DNA from: Theobroma cacao
Taxonomy: Eukaryota; Streptophyta; Magnoliopsida; Malvales; Malvaceae
DNA length: 64,000 bases
Direction of reading: 5' to 3'
NCBI RefSeq assembly: GCF_000208745.1
Contig: NC_030856.1
Location: forward strand, 1,285,659 to 1,349,658
Made by a program: the position numbers and the translations under genes. The notes under the pieces are model-generated. The model searched no databases. It was not told the origin of the DNA and saw only the letters and a program-made list of their open reading frames with translations. This document shows positions 61,067-64,000 of the stretch, piece after piece. Numbering within the stretch: position 1 is the stretch's first letter; each line of letters begins with the position of its first letter.

Positions 61067-64000
61067 ATGGAGATGTTTGAGTTTATAAGAAATGTAGTTC
61101 AGCAGCATGAAAAGGTGGTGCCTATTTCATTGTTTGTGGCAATTCTCTGCCTGTGTTTAGTCATAGGTCACTTGCTTGAAGAGAATCGTTGGGTCAATGA
61201 ATCCATCACTGCCATCTTCATTGTAACTTCTTTCTTTCTCTCATTTCTTTGTTCTTTTTCTTTTTTTACTTTATTTCTGTTAGTATTCTTGTTTTCTTAC
61301 TCAATTTGAATATTGCGTTAAAGTCTAAATGCCCATCTTCTTGGTCAGGGATTTATAGCTGGAACAGTGATCTTGTTCTTGAGCAAAGGAAAAAGCTCTC
61401 ACATCCTAAGATTCAGTGAAGAACTGTTCTTCATGTATCTCCTTCCGCCTATCATATTCAATGCAGGGTAAGGTCAGTTTTCATATGTCATGCAAATTCT
61501 TGACTGAACATGGCTTTTGAAAACTCACTAACTTCATTATCTGTTGCTACTTCATTTGCAGATTTCAGATGAAGAAGAAACAGTTCTTTCAAAACTTTAT
61601 AACCATCATGCTGTTTGGAGTAATTGGGGTTTTCATCTCAGCCTCAATTGTTACAGATGGTAATTTTGATTCCATATAAGCTTTGGGTTCTTTTCCTTTT
61701 TCCTGTTAGTTTGTCAGGTGTAGTTTATTGCAACAACTTGCATCAAGTATTTATACGTTCATGAATGGTACTCTTGTCCTAGGCAGTTGGTGGCTGTTTC
61801 CCAAGCTAGGATTTGTTGGTTTGACTGCACGAGACTATCTCGGTTAGATCCTTATTTATGTTATGTATATGCAGAATTGAATTTCTTATGCATTGATAGC
61901 TTATAATAGAGTTGCCTGTGAATTTCATTCTGTTCTGTTTCAGCTGTAGGGACTATATTCTCAGCAACAGATACCGTGTGTACATTGCAGGTTGATCAAT
62001 TTTGCAATTTTTCGCTTATGAGCAGCTCATAGCATTGTTTCATAGAGAGATAATTTCAAGACTTCATTGGTTTCCTTGTAGGTTCTTCATCAAGATGAAA
62101 CTCCCTTATTACACAGCCTAGTATTTGGAGAAGGAGTAGTGAATGATGCAACATCAATTGTTCTCTTCAATGCAATTCAAAAAATCGACATTGCAAGAAT
62201 TAACAGCCGGTCGTCTCTCCAGTTGATTGGAGATTTCTTTTACCTGTTCTCAATGAGTACCGGTCTCGGAATTACTGTGAGTTACTGCTCTTGTAGAGCA
62301 TTCTCCGACAGTACATGCCAAATATTAATATGTCATATTAGGCTTTGCTGGTCTCATAGTTCTAAATCTTGGCATGTCTATTTCTTGTTCACTTGCAGTT
62401 TGGACTTGTAACAGCATATTTGCTTAAAACCTTCTACTTTGGAAGGTTAGTAACTTTTTTTAAATTAAAAAACATTGGAAAATGCCACAATGCTCATTGT
62501 TTTGCGTTCATTATAGTGGAGACATCCTAGTAAAACCTGTATTCCTATCCGTTTGCAGACATTCAACTGTTCGTGAACTTGCTATTATGGTTTTAATGGC
62601 TTATCTGTCTTACACGTTAGCTGAGGTAATCCCTGGTAAAAGGTTGAAATTTAATGTTTTATAGCATTAAAGCAAAACTATTATCAAAGAAAATAGAGTT
62701 TCCGCAATTTCCTGTTCTTTATCTCAACAACAATTTTGTCGGTGCAGCTGTTAGCCCTTAGTGGAATTCTCACTGTTTTCTTCTGTGGAATTCTGATGTC
62801 ACACTATGCATGGCATAATGTGACTGAAAGTTCAAGAATCACAACCAGGCATGTATTTTGATATTAGTGACTAATGTTTCTTGGATGATTGAGCTCAGCA
62901 AGGCTTCACATCTCACCGATTTCTTCTAGTTATCTCCTTTGCAGGCATATATTTGCAATGATGTCATTTGTTGCAGAAACCTTCATTTTTCTCTATGTAG
63001 GAATGGATGCTTTTGACATGGAGAAGTGGAAGATCACTAGACTGAGGTGTTTACTTATGCTTACCTTTTCTTGTTAACTCTGGTTACTCATCAAAGACAG
63101 AAGTGAACTGATGATGAATCGGTGAAAAAAATTACTCATAGCTTGCTAAAGTTGTTTATTTCTCTAGAAAAGCTGTAGCCCTGACTTGTTGGTTTCAGTT
63201 TTGGGACTTTAATGGCCAGCTTTGGCACCATAGTTTTTCTAATTTTGCTCGGGCGTGCTGCATTTATATTCCCTCTCTCTGCATTCTCCAATTATATGAA
63301 CAGGTGTCCTGAGAGACCACTGCCATTAACTTTTAAACACCAGGTCACTATTTCACATTTTGCCATGCTAACCTTCTCATAAGAAATTTATTATGTGATG
63401 TTTTGAAATTTATGAACATTGTACTTATCCAGGTAATTATCTGGTGGGCTGGGCTGATGAGAGGGGCAGTATCTATTGCTTTGGCTTTTAAACAGGTGTT
63501 TTTTCTTCTCGATTTTGCTAGATGTTCGATGTGGTTAGAGTAATGTTCGAATTGCATGTATAACTAAACTTTGCTCATTGGGATTCCATCAATTTTCTTG
63601 CTTCACTGTTGTAGTTCACCTACTCTGGTGTTACATGGGATCCAATTGGCGCTGCAATGCTAACCAACACCATAATCGTTGTCTTGTTCACTACGCTGGT
63701 ATGTAACTTAATTTTACTGAAAATTTTTGTTTTAAAGATTTGGAATCCAAGAAGGAATTGTTATAGTGCCATATGGCTGTATATTCGGAAGTAATGTTTT
63801 CTTGATTTCTGTTGTCTTAATGCAAACTACTGTTAATCAGCAGTCCATGCCTTGTCTTATATAAATGAAATTGTAGTTGACATTCTAGGAAATCATTTTG
63901 TTTCAGGTCTTTGGCTTCCTAACAAAGCCCCTTATATACTACCTGCTTCCTCCCCGTGCAATTGACAAGACCGACAGCAGCTTAGGATCAAAATCGCCAA
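61067..64000 (+). CDS. NHX: Vacuolar-type Na+(K+)/H+ antiporter NHX, 3' end cut by the window
   Basis: Fourteen exons are visible (61067-61222, 61349-61467, 61562-61659, 61783-61842, 61944-61990, 62082-62276, 62399-62445, 62559-62625, 62748-62848, 62945-63046, 63199-63343, 63433-63495, 63615-63698, 63907 onward), giving 459 residues of an expected 530-550. Hallmarks: the amiloride-site motif LFFMYLLPPI (78-87), the ATD motif (Asp154), FGEGVVNDATSIVLF with the essential Asn-Asp pair (181-182) and about ten membrane helices. It exchanges cytosolic Na+ or K+ for vacuolar H+, setting vacuolar pH, turgor and salt tolerance. The intron after exon 9 uses a GC donor (ACCAG/GCATGT); no GT choice keeps the frame. 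The missing C-terminus is the regulatory tail. Nearest Arabidopsis counterpart by position: NHX3 (At5g55470, from memory). Confidence 0.95.

Overview
This window is nuclear DNA from a dicot plant. The genes are split by short AT-rich introns with GT-AG borders, plus two apparent GC-AG introns. Intergenic DNA is AT-rich, and the products are plant-specific: a Golgi beta-1,2-xylosyltransferase, a KIN-12 kinesin, SHV3-type GPI-anchored proteins, HIPP-like HMA proteins and a vacuolar NHX antiporter. No CRISPR, operon, tRNA, rRNA or viral sequence was seen. I rebuilt the gene models by hand from splice sites and reading phase. Coding spans run from start codon to stop codon, and UTR ends are mostly unknown.

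Layout. 1-2.15 kb: 5' part of a C2-domain protein gene (minus) with a 5'UTR intron. 2.15-9.9 kb: a large intergenic stretch. 9.97-15.67 kb: a 16-exon KIN-12-type kinesin (plus) with an altered switch II. 16.3-18.35 kb: a PRAT (Tim17/22/23) family protein (plus). 19.2-25.4 kb: four tandem degenerate HMA-domain genes (plus), with a hAT-like non-autonomous element between the third and fourth. 26.1-27.75 kb: a LOG-like phosphoribohydrolase (minus), head to head with 28.47-30.3 kb, ribosomal protein eS8 (plus). 31.2-32.1 kb: a 62-residue membrane protein (minus). 33.2-35.9 kb: beta-1,2-xylosyltransferase (minus). 36.6-38.6 kb: a pirin-like cupin (minus). 41.1-47.1 kb: an MBOAT acyltransferase cluster of two intact genes and one relic (minus). 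47.9-49.6 kb: a GH28 polygalacturonase (minus). 51.1-57.3 kb: a GDPDL/SHV3-like gene (minus). 61.07 kb to the end: a vacuolar Na+(K+)/H+ antiporter NHX (plus), cut by the window edge.

The genes do not form one pathway; this is an ordinary plant gene-rich segment. From memory of Arabidopsis, the set C2 protein / kinesin / PRAT / xylosyltransferase / GDPDL / NHX matches the neighbourhood At5g55470-At5g55530. The LOG-like and pirin genes recall neighbours around At1g50575-At1g50590. The window may therefore keep an ancestral gene order that Arabidopsis split between duplicated segments; a synteny search would settle this. The most unusual content is the HMA cluster, where the metal-binding CxxC is replaced by a shared motif around DTxxPGW, and the kinesin, whose switch II reads DLAGLDR. 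I found no convincing wholly new biological system.
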